From NCBI GenBank assembly GCA_004293725.1, contig REAW01000015.1, positions 1-64,000 of the forward strand: 64,000 nucleotides of DNA. The letters are read 5' to 3'. The notes beneath the pieces were generated by a model. It was not told the origin of the DNA. It saw only the letters and a list, made by a program, of their open reading frames with translations, and did no database searches. The translations under genes were made by a program, and so were the position numbers. This DNA is from Curvibacter sp. (GTDB lineage: Bacteria; Pseudomonadota; Gammaproteobacteria; Burkholderiales; Burkholderiaceae_C). The stretch's first letter is position 1. Each line of letters starts with the position of its first letter. This document shows, in pieces, positions 17,837-27,123 of this stretch.

Positions 17837-19036
17837 ATGCAAACCACCCGCTGGGCCGCCAAGGCTACGCTCATCGCCGCCGGCCTCTGCGCTGGCTTGA
17901 TTTCAGGCGCTGCATTTGCGCAGTCCAAGGAAATCAAGATCGCTCACATCTACAGCAAGACCGGGCCTCTGGAGGCCTACGGCAAGCAAACCCAGACCGG
18001 CTTCATGATGGGTTTGGATTACGCGACGGGTGGCACCATGATGGTGGCCGGCAAGAAGATCACTGTGATCGAGAGAGACGACCAAGGCAAACCCGACCAG
18101 GGCAAGAGTCTGTTGGCTGCTGCCTATGGCGATGACAAGGTGGACTTGGCGGTAGGCCCCACGGCTTCGCCCGTCGCTTTGGCCATGTTGCCTGTGGCGG
18201 AAGAGTACAAAAAAATACTGGTGGTGGAGCCCGCCGTGGCAGATTCCATCACCGGTGACAAGTGGAACAAATACATCTTCCGTACGGGCCGCAACAGCAG
18301 CCAGGATGCGATCGCCAATGCCGTCGCACTGGACAAGGCTGGAGTGACGATTGCAACCATGGCCCAGGACAGCGCCTTTGGTCGCGACGGTGTAAAGGCC
18401 TTCAAAGAGGCAATCAAGAAGGCCAAGCTGGTACACGAAGAATACTTGCCGCCTGCAACCACCGATTTCACCGCTGGTGGTCAGCGCTTGATCGACAAGC
18501 TCAAGGACCAACCCGGCCGCAAAGTCATCTTCATCATCTGGGCCGGCGGCAATCCCTTCAAGATTGCAGACATGGACTTGAAACGCCATGGCATCGAGAT
18601 TGCGACGGGTGGCAACATTCTTCCGGCCATGGTGGCGTACAAGCAGTTTCCCGGGATGGAAGGTGCGGCCTACTACTACTTTGGCATGCCCAAAAATCCT
18701 GTGAACGAAGCCATGGTGGCGCGCCACTACAGCCAGTTCAAGGCACCACCTGACTTTTTCACCGCCGGTGGGTTCTCGGCCGCCATGGCCGTGGTCACTG
18801 CGCTGAAAGCCAGCAATGGGGACGCCAGTGCCAATACGCTAATCAAGACGATGGAAGGTATGAGCTTTGACACGCCCAAAGGCAAGATGACTTTCCGCAA
18901 AGAAGACCACCAAGCCATGCAGAGCATGTACCACTTCAAGATCAAGGTGGACCCTGCGTTTGCTTGGGGTGTGCCAGAGTTGGTACGGGAAATCAAGGCC
19001 GAAGAAATGGCCGTGCCCATCCGCAACCAGCGTTGA
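17837..19036 (+). CDS. ABC transporter substrate-binding protein (LivJ/LivK type)
   Basis: Periplasmic binding protein of the branched-chain amino acid class (Peripla_BP_6), 399 residues. The signal peptide ends around AAFA-Q (residue 28). The mature protein begins KEIKIAHIYSKTGPLEAYGK, the classic LivJ opening, and has two Rossmann-like lobes. The start at 17837 was chosen for the ribosome binding site (CAGGAGAC) and the signal peptide; a longer frame starts before the promoter. Proteins of this class also bind aromatic acids, urea, amides and other small organics, so the ligand need not be leucine. It is first in a sigma-54-controlled operon. Confidence 0.9.
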   Translation: MQTTRWAAKATLIAAGLCAGLISGAAFAQSKEIKIAHIYSKTGPLEAYGKQTQTGFMMGLDYATGGTMMVAGKKITVIERDDQGKPDQGKSLLAAAYGDDKVDLAVGPTASPVALAMLPVAEEYKKILVVEPAVADSITGDKWNKYIFRTGRNSSQDAIANAVALDKAGVTIATMAQDSAFGRDGVKAFKEAIKKAKLVHEEYLPPATTDFTAGGQRLIDKLKDQPGRKVIFIIWAGGNPFKIADMDLKRHGIEIATGGNILPAMVAYKQFPGMEGAAYYYFGMPKNPVNEAMVARHYSQFKAPPDFFTAGGFSAAMAVVTALKASNGDASANTLIKTMEGMSFDTPKGKMTFRKEDHQAMQSMYHFKIKVDPAFAWGVPELVREIKAEEMAVPIRNQR

Positions 19037-19042
19037 CGTCCC

Positions 19043-19070
19043 GGCGGCACCTGCGCGGTGCCGCCTTTTC
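19043..19070 (+). terminator. Hairpin with T-run between binding-protein and ATPase genes
   Basis: A perfect 8-bp stem (GGCGGCAC / GTGCCGCC, 7-base loop) is followed by TTTTCT. It lies inside the operon, so it is probably a partial terminator or mRNA stabiliser that keeps the binding protein more abundant than the membrane complex. Confidence 0.6.
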
Positions 19071-19093
19071 TAACCCCGACACACGGGGACCCT

Positions 19094-19867
19094 ATGCTTG
19101 AAACCAAAGATCTCACGATCCGCTTTGGCGGCCACGTGGCGGTGAATGCTGTCAGCTGCAGTTTTATGCCTGGCACTTTGACCGCCATCGTTGGCCCTAA
19201 TGGAGCGGGCAAGACCACCTATTTCAACCTGATCTCGGGCCAATTGCAGGCCACGCAGGGCAGGGTGTATTTGAATGGGGTCAACCTGTCGTCGCTCAGC
19301 CCATCGGCACGTACCCGTGCAGGGCTGGGCCGGGCGTTCCAGCTCACCAATTTGTTCCCCAACCTCAGTGTGCTGGAGAACGTGCGTCTGGCCGTACAAG
19401 CCACCCAAGACGGCAAGCATCTGCGAGGCCTGAACCTGTGGAGTATTTGGAGTGACCATGCGGGGCTGACACAGCGCGCACGGGAGATATTGCAGGCTGT
19501 TGCGTTGCATGACAAAAAAGACGCCGCCGTGGCGTCTCTGCCCCATGGTGATCAGCGCAAGCTGGAAGTCGCGCTGTTGATGGCGCTGGACCCGGATGTG
19601 TATATGTTTGACGAACCCACGGCGGGCATGAGTGCCGATGAGGCACCCGTCATCCTGAACCTGATTCGCACGCTGAAAAAAGACCCGTCCAAAACCATCC
19701 TGCTGGTGGAGCACAAGATGGACGTGGTGCGTGAGTTGGCGGACCGCATCATCGTGTTGCACAACGGCGCGTTGGTGGCCGATGGGGACCCTGCGGAGGT
19801 CATTGCATCGCCCGTGGTGCAGCAAGCCTATCTGGGCGTAGCCCCTGCCGCCAAGGAGGTTGCATGA
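19094..19867 (+). CDS. livG: ABC transporter ATP-binding protein (LivG type)
   Basis: One of the two ATPases of a branched-chain-amino-acid-type importer, 257 residues. Walker A is GPNGAGKTT (near residue 37), and the Walker B region is DVYMFDEPTAGMS. The signature sequence reads LPHGDQRKLEVA in place of the usual LSYGDQR. An H-loop histidine is in LLVEHKMDVV. The start MLETKDLTIRFG at 19094 matches the family; the 12-codon extension lacks support. It overlaps livF by four bases (ATGA). Confidence 0.93.
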   Translation: MLETKDLTIRFGGHVAVNAVSCSFMPGTLTAIVGPNGAGKTTYFNLISGQLQATQGRVYLNGVNLSSLSPSARTRAGLGRAFQLTNLFPNLSVLENVRLAVQATQDGKHLRGLNLWSIWSDHAGLTQRAREILQAVALHDKKDAAVASLPHGDQRKLEVALLMALDPDVYMFDEPTAGMSADEAPVILNLIRTLKKDPSKTILLVEHKMDVVRELADRIIVLHNGALVADGDPAEVIASPVVQQAYLGVAPAAKEVA

Positions 19868-20589
19868 GCGATAACTTGCTCACCCTCGAAGGCGTGCACA
19901 CCCATATCGGCGCCTACCACATCTTGCATGGTGTGGACCTGCAGGTGCCAAGCGGACAACTCACCATGCTGCTGGGGCGCAACGGGGCTGGCAAGACCAC
20001 CACGCTGCGCACCATCATGGGCCTGTGGCATGCGAGCCAGGGCCGGGTGGTGTTTGACGGCAAGGACATTACCGCTGTCGAGACCCCGCACATTGCCGGC
20101 CTGGATATTGCCTATGTGCCAGAAAACATGGGAATCTTTGCCGACTTGACGGTGCAGGAGAACATGTTGTTGGCTGCGCGCAAGGCCAAGCGTGCACACC
20201 AAATCGATCAAAAGCGACTCTCGTGGATCTTTTCCTTGTTTCCCCCCGTTGAAAAGTTCTGGAACCATCCCGCAGGCAAGCTATCAGGCGGGCAAAAGCA
20301 GATGCTGGCCGTAGCCCGTGCAATTGTGGAGCCCCGCAAACTGCTCATCGTGGATGAGCCCAGCAAGGGCCTCGCGCCGGCCATCATCAACAACATGATT
20401 GATGCCTTTGCCCAACTCAAGCAAACCGGTACCACCATTTTGCTGGTGGAGCAGAACATCAGTTTCGCCAAACGCCTGGGCGACCACGTAGCCGTAATGG
20501 ATGACGGCCGTGTGGTGCACGCAGGTGCCATGCAGGCCCTGGCCGAAGACGAAGCGTTGCAGCGCACGCTGCTGGGGTTGTCACTATGA
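19864..20589 (+). CDS. livF: ABC transporter ATP-binding protein (LivF type)
   Basis: Second ATPase of the importer, 241 residues. It has Walker A LGRNGAGKTTTLR, signature LSGGQKQMLAVARA, Walker B LLIVDEPSKGLAP and the switch histidine position replaced by Gln (LLVEQN), as is usual for LivF. It also has the LivF-typical YVPENMGIF in the Q-loop region. Its ATG overlaps the livG stop and its TGA overlaps the livH start, so the genes are translationally coupled. Confidence 0.94.
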   Translation: MSDNLLTLEGVHTHIGAYHILHGVDLQVPSGQLTMLLGRNGAGKTTTLRTIMGLWHASQGRVVFDGKDITAVETPHIAGLDIAYVPENMGIFADLTVQENMLLAARKAKRAHQIDQKRLSWIFSLFPPVEKFWNHPAGKLSGGQKQMLAVARAIVEPRKLLIVDEPSKGLAPAIINNMIDAFAQLKQTGTTILLVEQNISFAKRLGDHVAVMDDGRVVHAGAMQALAEDEALQRTLLGLSL

Positions 20590-21569
20590 AAACACGCGAT
20601 TTTGACTGGAAACCGTTGGCACTGGTGCCACTGCTGGCGGTGTTGGCTTTGCCGTTGGTGGGTTCACCCAGCACCTGGCTCACCCTCACCGTTGCAGGCT
20701 TGGCTATGGGCATGATCATCTTCATCATTGCCTCAGGCCTCACATTGGTGTTTGGCTTGATGGATGTACTGAACTTTGGCCACGGCTTGTTTATCGCGTT
20801 GGGTGCATTTGTCGCCACCACAGTGATGGGTGCCATGGGGAATTGGACCGGTTCACCAGAACTATGGCGCAACTTGGTGGCGGTGTTTCCCGCCATGTTG
20901 ATTGCCATGGCAGTGGCCGGCGGTGTGGGATTGGCGTTTGAGCGCTTTATTGTGCGCCCGGTGTACGGCCAGCACCTCAAGCAAATCCTCATCACCATGG
21001 GCGGCATGATTATTGGCGAGGAGCTGATCAAAGTGATGTGGGGGCCTGCCCAGATTGCGTTGCCGCTGCCCGAAGGCATGCGGGGAGCAGTGCTGCTGGG
21101 GGATGCGTCCATTGAAAAATACCGGCTCATGGCAGTCGCCGTGGGTCTGGTGGTATTCGCTGCGCTGGCTTGGGTGTTGGGCCGTACCAAGATAGGTTTG
21201 CTCATCCGTGCCGGAGTGCAGGATCGCGAGATGGTGGAGAGCCTGGGCTACCGCATCAAGCGCCTGTTTGTCGGGGTGTTTGTGGTGGGCAGTGCGCTGG
21301 CCGGCCTGGGGGGCGTGATGTGGGGCTTGTACCAACAGACCGTCACGCCGCAGATGGGCGCACAGGTCAATGTGCTGATCTTCATTGTCATCATCATTGG
21401 CGGGTTGGGCTCCACCGGCGGAGCCCTGATAGGCGCGCTGCTGGTGGGACTCATGGCCAATTACACCGGCTTCCTCGCTCCCAAGGTCGCGTTGTTTTCC
21501 AACATCGCGCTCATGGTCGCCATCCTGCTCTGGCGCCCGCAAGGCGTCTATCCGGTAGCGAACCGATGA
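20586..21569 (+). CDS. livH: Branched-chain amino acid ABC transporter permease (LivH type)
   Basis: Integral-membrane permease, 327 residues with about eight helices. Family motifs include TLVFGLMDVLNFGHG near residues 55-70 and the conserved coupling region RAGVQDREMVESLGYRIKRLFVGVFVVGSALAGLGGVMWG. The ATG overlaps the livF stop (ATGA). Together with livM it forms the membrane channel of the sigma-54-controlled importer. A 49-base gap separates it from livM, the only loose junction in the transporter block. Confidence 0.93.
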   Translation: MKTRDFDWKPLALVPLLAVLALPLVGSPSTWLTLTVAGLAMGMIIFIIASGLTLVFGLMDVLNFGHGLFIALGAFVATTVMGAMGNWTGSPELWRNLVAVFPAMLIAMAVAGGVGLAFERFIVRPVYGQHLKQILITMGGMIIGEELIKVMWGPAQIALPLPEGMRGAVLLGDASIEKYRLMAVAVGLVVFAALAWVLGRTKIGLLIRAGVQDREMVESLGYRIKRLFVGVFVVGSALAGLGGVMWGLYQQTVTPQMGAQVNVLIFIVIIIGGLGSTGGALIGALLVGLMANYTGFLAPKVALFSNIALMVAILLWRPQGVYPVANR

Positions 21570-21618
21570 ACACTCTTTGCTCCCCTTTTATGTGTGGTCG
21601 CTTATGTCAGGTGCACCT

Positions 21619-22692
21619 ATGTTGAAACGCATACTTTCCAATGACCTGCCGCGCAGCCGCTGGCTTGCCCTGATGCTGGCGGTGTTGGTGCTGGCATTGG
21701 CCTTTACGCCCTTCCTCTTTCCTGGTGTTAAAGCGCTCAATGTGGCGGCCAAAGTGCTGGTTTTCATCGTGCTGGTAGCCAGTTTTGATCTCCTGTTGGG
21801 CTATACCGGCATTGTCAGCTTCGCCCACACCATGTTTTTTGGCATCGGTGCCTATGGCGTTGCCATTGCCACCACACGCTTGGGCCCCACCTGGAGTGCG
21901 CTGGCGGTCGGAGTTGGGGGGGCGTTGGTGCTATCGCTCGTGTTGGCGTGGCTCATCGGCCTTTTCTCGCTGCGCGTGCGGGCCATATTCTTTGCCATGA
22001 TCACCTTGGCAGTGGCCTCCGCTTTTCTCACACTGGTTTCGCAGTTGCATGAATTCACCGGCGGAGAGGACGGTTTGACCTTCAAGGTGCCCGCCGTGTT
22101 GTCACCCAGCTTCGAGTTCAGCGAGGCGCCGTTTCTGGGGGCCTCCCTGGATGGCCGTTTGCTGTCCTTTTACCTGCTGTTTGTGATGGCTTCGGTTTTG
22201 TTTCTTGCGCTGTTGCGCATCGTCAATTCCCCGTTTGGTCGTGTGTTGCAGGCCATCCGCGAGAATGAATTTCGCGCCGAGGCTATTGGCTACCGTGTGG
22301 TCGTGTACCGCACCATCTCCAGTATTCTGTCGGCCATGTTTGCCACGTTGGCTGGCGCCATGCTGGCGCTCTGGTTGCGCTACAACGGACCAGACACCTC
22401 GCTGTCCTTTGAGATCATGATGGACGTGCTGCTGATCGTTGTCATCGGTGGTATGGGCACGCTGTATGGATCCATCATTGGGGCGGTCCTCTTTTTGGTC
22501 GCCCAAAGCTATCTGCAAGACTTGTTGCGCTTGGGCAGCGAAGCGGCCAGCGCGTTGCCCTGGCTTTCCGCACTCCTGTCGCCCGACCGATGGCTGCTCT
22601 GGCTGGGCGTTCTGTTCGTGCTGTCCGTGTATTACTTTCCTACCGGTGTAGTAGGGCGCCTGCGGGCGGCCAGCTTGGGGGGCAAGGCATGA
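21619..22692 (+). CDS. livM: Branched-chain amino acid ABC transporter permease (LivM type)
   Basis: Second permease, 357 residues with about nine helices. Diagnostic segments are DLLLGYTGIVSFAHTMFFGIGAYG, and SPFGRVLQAIRENEFRAEAIGY in the cytoplasmic coupling loop, followed by GGMGTLYGSIIGAV. ATG 21619 was chosen because an AGGTG ribosome binding site precedes it at normal distance; ATG 21604 (five codons earlier) and TTG 21577 are in frame. Its TGA overlaps the start of the hydrolase gene (ATGA). Confidence 0.92.
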   Translation: MLKRILSNDLPRSRWLALMLAVLVLALAFTPFLFPGVKALNVAAKVLVFIVLVASFDLLLGYTGIVSFAHTMFFGIGAYGVAIATTRLGPTWSALAVGVGGALVLSLVLAWLIGLFSLRVRAIFFAMITLAVASAFLTLVSQLHEFTGGEDGLTFKVPAVLSPSFEFSEAPFLGASLDGRLLSFYLLFVMASVLFLALLRIVNSPFGRVLQAIRENEFRAEAIGYRVVVYRTISSILSAMFATLAGAMLALWLRYNGPDTSLSFEIMMDVLLIVVIGGMGTLYGSIIGAVLFLVAQSYLQDLLRLGSEAASALPWLSALLSPDRWLLWLGVLFVLSVYYFPTGVVGRLRAASLGGKA

Positions 22693-23585
22693 ACACGTCC
22701 CCGTCGTTTTCCATGCCCACGTCTCGTTACGTGCGTTGCGCGGGCTATGAAGTGCATTGCATGGAGTGGGGCGCGGCCGATGCGCCCGTGGTCATCGCCT
22801 GGCATGGTTTGGCGCGCACAGGGCGCGACATGGATGAACTGGCGCGCTACTTGAGCCCACGCTATCGCGTGATTTGCCCCGACACCTTGGGCCGTGGCTT
22901 GAGTCAGTGGAGCCGCTTTCCCGCGCAAGAGTATTGCTTGGCGTTTTACGCCCGTCTTGCTGCGGATTTGATGGAGGGGCTGCAGGTTGAGCACGCCCAT
23001 TGGGTAGGTACTTCCATGGGCGGCGCCATAGGTACCGTGTGCGCGGGTGGTTTGTTGCAACCGCAGTTGCAAGGCCGCATCCTGAGCCTCACGCTCAATG
23101 ACAACGCCCCTGAGCTGGCCAGTGCCGCCATTGACCGCATCCGTGCCTATGCGGGCACTCCACCGGCCTTTGACACGGTGCTGGAGCTGGAGGCATTTTT
23201 CCGACAGGTCTACCAGCCCTATGGATGGTTGAGCGATGCGCAGTGGCGCCACTTGACAGAGACCTCTACTCGCCGCTTGCCCGATGGGCGTGTGACGCCG
23301 CACTACGATCCGGCCATGGTGCAGCAATTCACCCAGTACCCAGACGACTACCGTATCTGGGACCACTATGACCGCATCCGCGTACCCGTGTTGTGCCTGC
23401 GGGGCGCGGAATCCGATTTGGTGTTGCCACAGACCGTGCTGGAGATGGCCACGCGCGGGCCAGGTGCATCCGGGCTTTTGCAAGTGGTAGAGGTGCCGGG
23501 GTGTGGTCACGCACCGGCACTTAACGTACCGGAGCAACTCACGCGGGTGTCTGACTTTATCGATACAGCACAGGCCGCCAGTTGA
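22689..23585 (+). CDS. Alpha/beta hydrolase, last gene of the liv-type operon
   Basis: A serine hydrolase of 298 residues with the complete alpha/beta-hydrolase triad: the nucleophile elbow GTSMGG (near residue 115), an acidic residue in RGAESDLVLP and a histidine in PGCGHAPAL. The oxyanion region HGLARTGRDMDEL also fits. There is no signal peptide, so it is cytoplasmic. The ATG overlaps the livM stop by four bases, so it is made with the transporter and probably acts on the imported compound, for example an ester, amide or lactone. This is inference from coupling; the substrate is unknown. Confidence 0.88.
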   Translation: MNTSPSFSMPTSRYVRCAGYEVHCMEWGAADAPVVIAWHGLARTGRDMDELARYLSPRYRVICPDTLGRGLSQWSRFPAQEYCLAFYARLAADLMEGLQVEHAHWVGTSMGGAIGTVCAGGLLQPQLQGRILSLTLNDNAPELASAAIDRIRAYAGTPPAFDTVLELEAFFRQVYQPYGWLSDAQWRHLTETSTRRLPDGRVTPHYDPAMVQQFTQYPDDYRIWDHYDRIRVPVLCLRGAESDLVLPQTVLEMATRGPGASGLLQVVEVPGCGHAPALNVPEQLTRVSDFIDTAQAAS

Positions 23586-23596
23586 AGAGTTAGATG

Positions 23597-23655
23597 AAAA
23601 TGGGCTGCAGCCTTTGTGGATAGTGCGCGAGTAGCTCCTGAAATAGGAGCGTTTT
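23597..23655 (+). repeat. Dispersed hairpin repeat, copy D
   Basis: Begins 11 bases after the hydrolase stop, same orientation, and ends 3 bases before the convergent modE stop. It contains TGCGCGAGTAGCT and the best hairpin of the family: GCTCCT / AGGAGC around GAAAT, then GTTTT. Probably a terminator between convergent genes. Confidence 0.8.
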
Positions 23656-23658
23656 GGA

Positions 23659-24444
23659 CTAGGCGCCAACTGCCAGTACAACCGCTGCATAGTCAAACAC
23701 CGCCACAGCCGCTTGCCCTTTTCTGTGCTTGAAGCCGGGTGCGGCAAAACCCACTATTTGCAATCCGCAGGTCAGTGTCAAAACCACCTCATTGCCTGAC
23801 GGGTCAGGTGTCTGCCGTGCGACCGTGCCAGTCAGGTAGTTGCAGGGCGCGGTCTTCTCTGATACGGCGGTCACCACCGCCACCGCCGTGGCCTTGGCCA
23901 GAGCAAGGGCTTCTTTGCCCACTGCCAAGCCCAGCAGCTCCGCACTTTCGCGTGTGATGCGCGCGGCAAGTTCGGTGCCGTCTTCCAGGTGAAGACGAAC
24001 CATCATTGCCCGCCCAGCCCGCTCCAGTGCCACCACATGGCAGGGAAGCTGATTGCGCATGCTGGTGCGCAGGCCTAGCCCTGCAAGGCGGGGCGCCACG
24101 ACGTCTGATGCGGCGTGGCGTTTTTCCATTTGGACTAGCGCTTGCTGGCGCATCTCTGCCAATGTTTCGGCCGCGTCCAGCAGCTGCCTCCCCGTGGCCG
24201 TGAGTTGCGCGCCGCCGCCGCCACTGCCGCCCACGGTGCGCTCCACCAGCGGGGCACCGGCCAGGTTGGTCAGCGTGTCGATGGCCTGCCAGGCGGCCTT
24301 GTAGCTCACATCAGCGCCGCGCGCAGCTTCAGAAATCGAGCCCACCTGGCCAATGCGGCGCAAGATGTCCAGCCGCTTGTCTGCGACCTCGTGGCCCAGT
24401 GCGCCTGCGAGTCCAGCGCCGGATAAAGAGGGGCGAGATGTCAT
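23659..24444 (-). CDS. modE: ModE-type molybdate-responsive repressor
   Basis: Transcription regulator that binds molybdate and represses the transporter operon. The 261-residue product has the ModE winged-helix N-terminus (RLDILRRIGQVGSISEAARGADVSYKAAW; LVERTVGGSGGGGAQLT) and two TOBE/Mop molybdate-binding repeats (about 125-190 and 195-258; TSMRNQLPCHV and NYLTGTVARQTPD). It diverges from modA with 44 bases between the starts, and an inverted repeat typical of ModE operators lies there, so it probably controls modABC and itself. Confidence 0.93.
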   Translation of the reverse strand: MTSRPSLSGAGLAGALGHEVADKRLDILRRIGQVGSISEAARGADVSYKAAWQAIDTLTNLAGAPLVERTVGGSGGGGAQLTATGRQLLDAAETLAEMRQQALVQMEKRHAASDVVAPRLAGLGLRTSMRNQLPCHVVALERAGRAMMVRLHLEDGTELAARITRESAELLGLAVGKEALALAKATAVAVVTAVSEKTAPCNYLTGTVARQTPDPSGNEVVLTLTCGLQIVGFAAPGFKHRKGQAAVAVFDYAAVVLAVGA

Positions 24445-24457
24445 AACGGCTATGCTA

Positions 24458-24480
24458 CGCTATCCTTTTTTGGAATAGCG
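24458..24480 (+). promoter_or_regulatory. ModE operator
   Basis: Inverted repeat CGCTAT-N11-ATAGCG centred between modE and modA, ending 8 bases before the modA ATG. It matches the palindromic A/T-rich layout of ModE boxes with CG-TAT arms. Binding here would block modA transcription directly. Confidence 0.7.
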
Positions 24481-24488
24481 AATTTTCC

Positions 24489-25256
24489 ATGAGTCCCTTG
24501 CAAAAAGTTATGCGCTGGGCCGGTATGTTTGCCCTGATCGGTGCCTTTTCCAGCGGCACCCTGCATGCCGAAGAAGTCACGGTGGCGGTGGCCGCCAACT
24601 TCAGCGCACCGGCGCAAAAAATTGCCGCTGCTTTTGTCGCAGCCACTGGCCACAAGGCTAAGGTGGTGGTGGGCTCCACGGGCAAGCTGTATGCGCAGAT
24701 CAAGAACGGCGCGCCGTTCCAGGTCCTGCTTTCGGGCGACGACGAAACCCCCGCGCGCCTGGGCAAAGAGGGCGCTGGCGTGGTGGCCTCGCAGTTCACC
24801 TATGCCACGGGCCGCCTGGTGTTGTGGAGCCGTCAAGCCGGTGTCGTGGACGACAAAGGCGAGGTGCTACGCAGCGGGCATTTTGACCACCTGGCCCTGG
24901 CTGACCCCAAGCTGGCGCCCTATGGTGCGGCGGCCGTGGAGGTGATGGCCACGCTCGGGCTCAGCGCCAGTCTGCGACCGAAACTGGTGCAGGGCGAAAG
25001 CATAGGGCAGGCCTACCAGTTTGTGTCCAGCGGCAACGCCGCACTGGGGTTTGTGGCGCTGTCGCAGGTCATGGTGGGCGGCAAGATCGCTGAAGGCTCG
25101 GCGTGGGTGGTACCCGCCAACATGCACAGTCCGCTGCGCCAGGATGCCATCTTGATCAAGATTGGCAAAGACAATGTGGCCGCAGCCTCCTTCATGGCCT
25201 TTTTGCGCAGCGATGCAGCCAAGGCCGTGATCCGCAGCTTTGGTTATGAAGTCTGA
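24489..25256 (+). CDS. modA: Molybdate ABC transporter substrate-binding protein
   Basis: Periplasmic molybdate/tungstate-binding protein of 255 residues. The signal peptide runs to about residue 27 (TLHA-EE). The mature protein starts EVTVAVAANFSAPAQKIA, the ModA opening with the oxyanion-binding serine. GSTGKLYAQIKNGAPFQVLLSGDDETP and SAGNA-like SSGNAALGFVALSQ are also typical. It is the first gene of modABC, directly behind the ModE operator. Confidence 0.96.
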   Translation: MSPLQKVMRWAGMFALIGAFSSGTLHAEEVTVAVAANFSAPAQKIAAAFVAATGHKAKVVVGSTGKLYAQIKNGAPFQVLLSGDDETPARLGKEGAGVVASQFTYATGRLVLWSRQAGVVDDKGEVLRSGHFDHLALADPKLAPYGAAAVEVMATLGLSASLRPKLVQGESIGQAYQFVSSGNAALGFVALSQVMVGGKIAEGSAWVVPANMHSPLRQDAILIKIGKDNVAAASFMAFLRSDAAKAVIRSFGYEV

Positions 25257-25268
25257 AACGTCCCCTTC

Positions 25269-25952
25269 ATGCCCCTGAGCCCTGACGACCTTGGCGCCAT
25301 CTGGCTGACGCTGCGCCTGGCCAGCGTGACCACCGTGTTGCTCCTCGTGCTGGCCACGCCGCTGGCCTGGTGGTTGGCGCACACGGGTTCACGCTGGCGC
25401 GGACCCGTGGGGGCTGTGGTGGCGCTGCCGCTGGTGCTGCCACCCACGGTGCTGGGCTTTTACTTGCTGGTAAGCCTGGGGCCCGATGGGCCCCTGGGGC
25501 AACTCACCCAAGCCCTGGGCTGGGGCCTGCTGCCCTTTACTTTTGCGGGTCTGGTGGTGGGCTCGGTGGTGTATTCGCTGCCGTTTGCGGTGCAGCCTTT
25601 GCAGTACGCATTTGAATCCATGGGCAAGCGCCCGATGGAGGTGGCCTCCACGTTGCGGGCCAGTCCGCTGGATGCCTTCTTGACCGTGGCCCTGCCGCTG
25701 GCGCGTCCGGGTTTTGTCACTGCGGCAGTGTTGAGTTTTGCGCACACGGTGGGTGAGTTTGGTGTGGTGCTGATGCTGGGCGGCAATATCCCCGAGAAGA
25801 CCCGTGTGGTCTCCACCCAGATTTATGGCCATGTGGAGGCGCTGCAGTACACGCAGGCGCACTGGCTCTCGGCTGGCATGGTGGTGTTTTCATTTGTGGT
25901 GCTGCTCGGCTTGGGCTGGCTCAACCCGCAGGGCAGCAGGTTGCGCACATGA
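25269..25952 (+). CDS. modB: Molybdate ABC transporter permease
   Basis: Inner-membrane channel of the molybdate importer, 227 residues with five or six helices. It contains [14 protein letters not shown] near residue 55 and the ABC-permease EAA coupling loop ([26 protein letters not shown]), followed by [23 protein letters not shown], which is specific for ModB. It starts 12 bases after modA and overlaps modC by four bases. Confidence 0.96.
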   Translation: MPLSPDDLGAIWLTLRLASVTTVLLLVLATPLAWWLAHTGSRWRGPVGAVVALPLVLPPTVLGFYLLVSLGPDGPLGQLTQALGWGLLPFTFAGLVVGSVVYSLPFAVQPLQYAFESMGKRPMEVASTLRASPLDAFLTVALPLARPGFVTAAVLSFAHTVGEFGVVLMLGGNIPEKTRVVSTQIYGHVEALQYTQAHWLSAGMVVFSFVVLLGLGWLNPQGSRLRT

Positions 25953-27046
25953 CTACGGAAACCAACCATATTCGTTTGCACTTGTCGCGCAACGGCTTCA
26001 CGCTCGACGTGGACCTGGCATTGCCCGGGCGCGGCATCACCGTCTTGTTTGGCGCTTCTGGCTCGGGAAAGACCACGGTGTTGCGCTGCGTTGCCGGGCT
26101 GGAGCAGGCGGCCCACGCTCGTGTTTGCATGAGTGGGACGGTGTGGCAAGACGATGCCCTGGGCGTTGTGCTGCCCGCCTGGCGCCGCCCTGTGGGCTAC
26201 GTGTTTCAGGAAGCCAGCTTGCTGGCACACCTGGATGTGCGCGGCAACCTGACCTATGCCCAAAAGCGAGCGGCCAAAACCAGTGGCAAGCAACAGGCGC
26301 TATTGGCGATGGAAACCGCCATTGGTTTGCTGGGCCTGGAGCCGTTGCTTGCACGACCAACGGACAATCTCTCGGGCGGGGAGCGCCAGCGCGTTGCCAT
26401 CGCCAGGGCGCTGGCCACCCAGCCAGAGCTGCTGTTGCTGGACGAGCCCCTTGCTGCGCTGGACCCGGCACGCAGGCAGGAAGTCTTGCCCTGGCTGGAG
26501 CGATTGCGCGACGAGCTGCACATTCCCATGCTGTATGTGACCCACTCGGTGGACGAAGTGGTGCGCCTGGCCGACACCCTGGTAGTGCTGGCGCAGGGGC
26601 GGGTGAAGGCCAGTGGTCCGGCGGCTCAGGTGTTGGCACAGGTAGAGGTGCCGTTGAACTTGGGTGATGAAGTCGCAACTCTGCTGCATGCCAGGGTTGT
26701 GCAGGTAGATGCGCACTGGCATCTGGCCCGGTTGGCGTTTGCGGGGGGCAGCCTGTGGCTGGTCGATACCGGCCTGGCCGTGGGTGCCATGGTGCGGGTC
26801 CGTGTTTGGGCGCGGGATGTGAGCCTGGCCACGCAGGAGCCGTTACAGACCAGTATTCAAAACGTAGTGCCTTGCACGGTACTGGCCATTGCCGATGACT
26901 CCCACCCAGCGCAGGTCTTGGTGCAATTGGGTTGTGGCCCAGACCACTTGCTGGCCCGTGTAACGCGCCGCTCCGTACACCAGCTGGGGCTGGCGATCGG
27001 GATGCCCGTTTGGGCTCAGGTTAAGGCGTTAGCACTTGCTAACTAA
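25949..27046 (+). CDS. modC: Molybdate ABC transporter ATP-binding protein
   Basis: ATPase of the molybdate importer, 365 residues. It has Walker [11 protein letters not shown], signature [15 protein letters not shown], Walker [13 protein letters not shown] and H-loop [11 protein letters not shown]-terminal TOBE domain (about 295-360) may sense molybdate. ModC-specific features are the [23 protein letters not shown] region and the domain order. Its ATG overlaps the modB stop (ATGA). Confidence 0.96.
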   Translation: MTTETNHIRLHLSRNGFTLDVDLALPGRGITVLFGASGSGKTTVLRCVAGLEQAAHARVCMSGTVWQDDALGVVLPAWRRPVGYVFQEASLLAHLDVRGNLTYAQKRAAKTSGKQQALLAMETAIGLLGLEPLLARPTDNLSGGERQRVAIARALATQPELLLLDEPLAALDPARRQEVLPWLERLRDELHIPMLYVTHSVDEVVRLADTLVVLAQGRVKASGPAAQVLAQVEVPLNLGDEVATLLHARVVQVDAHWHLARLAFAGGSLWLVDTGLAVGAMVRVRVWARDVSLATQEPLQTSIQNVVPCTVLAIADDSHPAQVLVQLGCGPDHLLARVTRRSVHQLGLAIGMPVWAQVKALALAN

Positions 27047-27123
27047 ATTGCATTGACGAATCGAAACCAGCGCAAATTCACCCGTTTGGGGGAGTGACGG
27101 GGTGCCAGGAGAGGGCTACGCTC

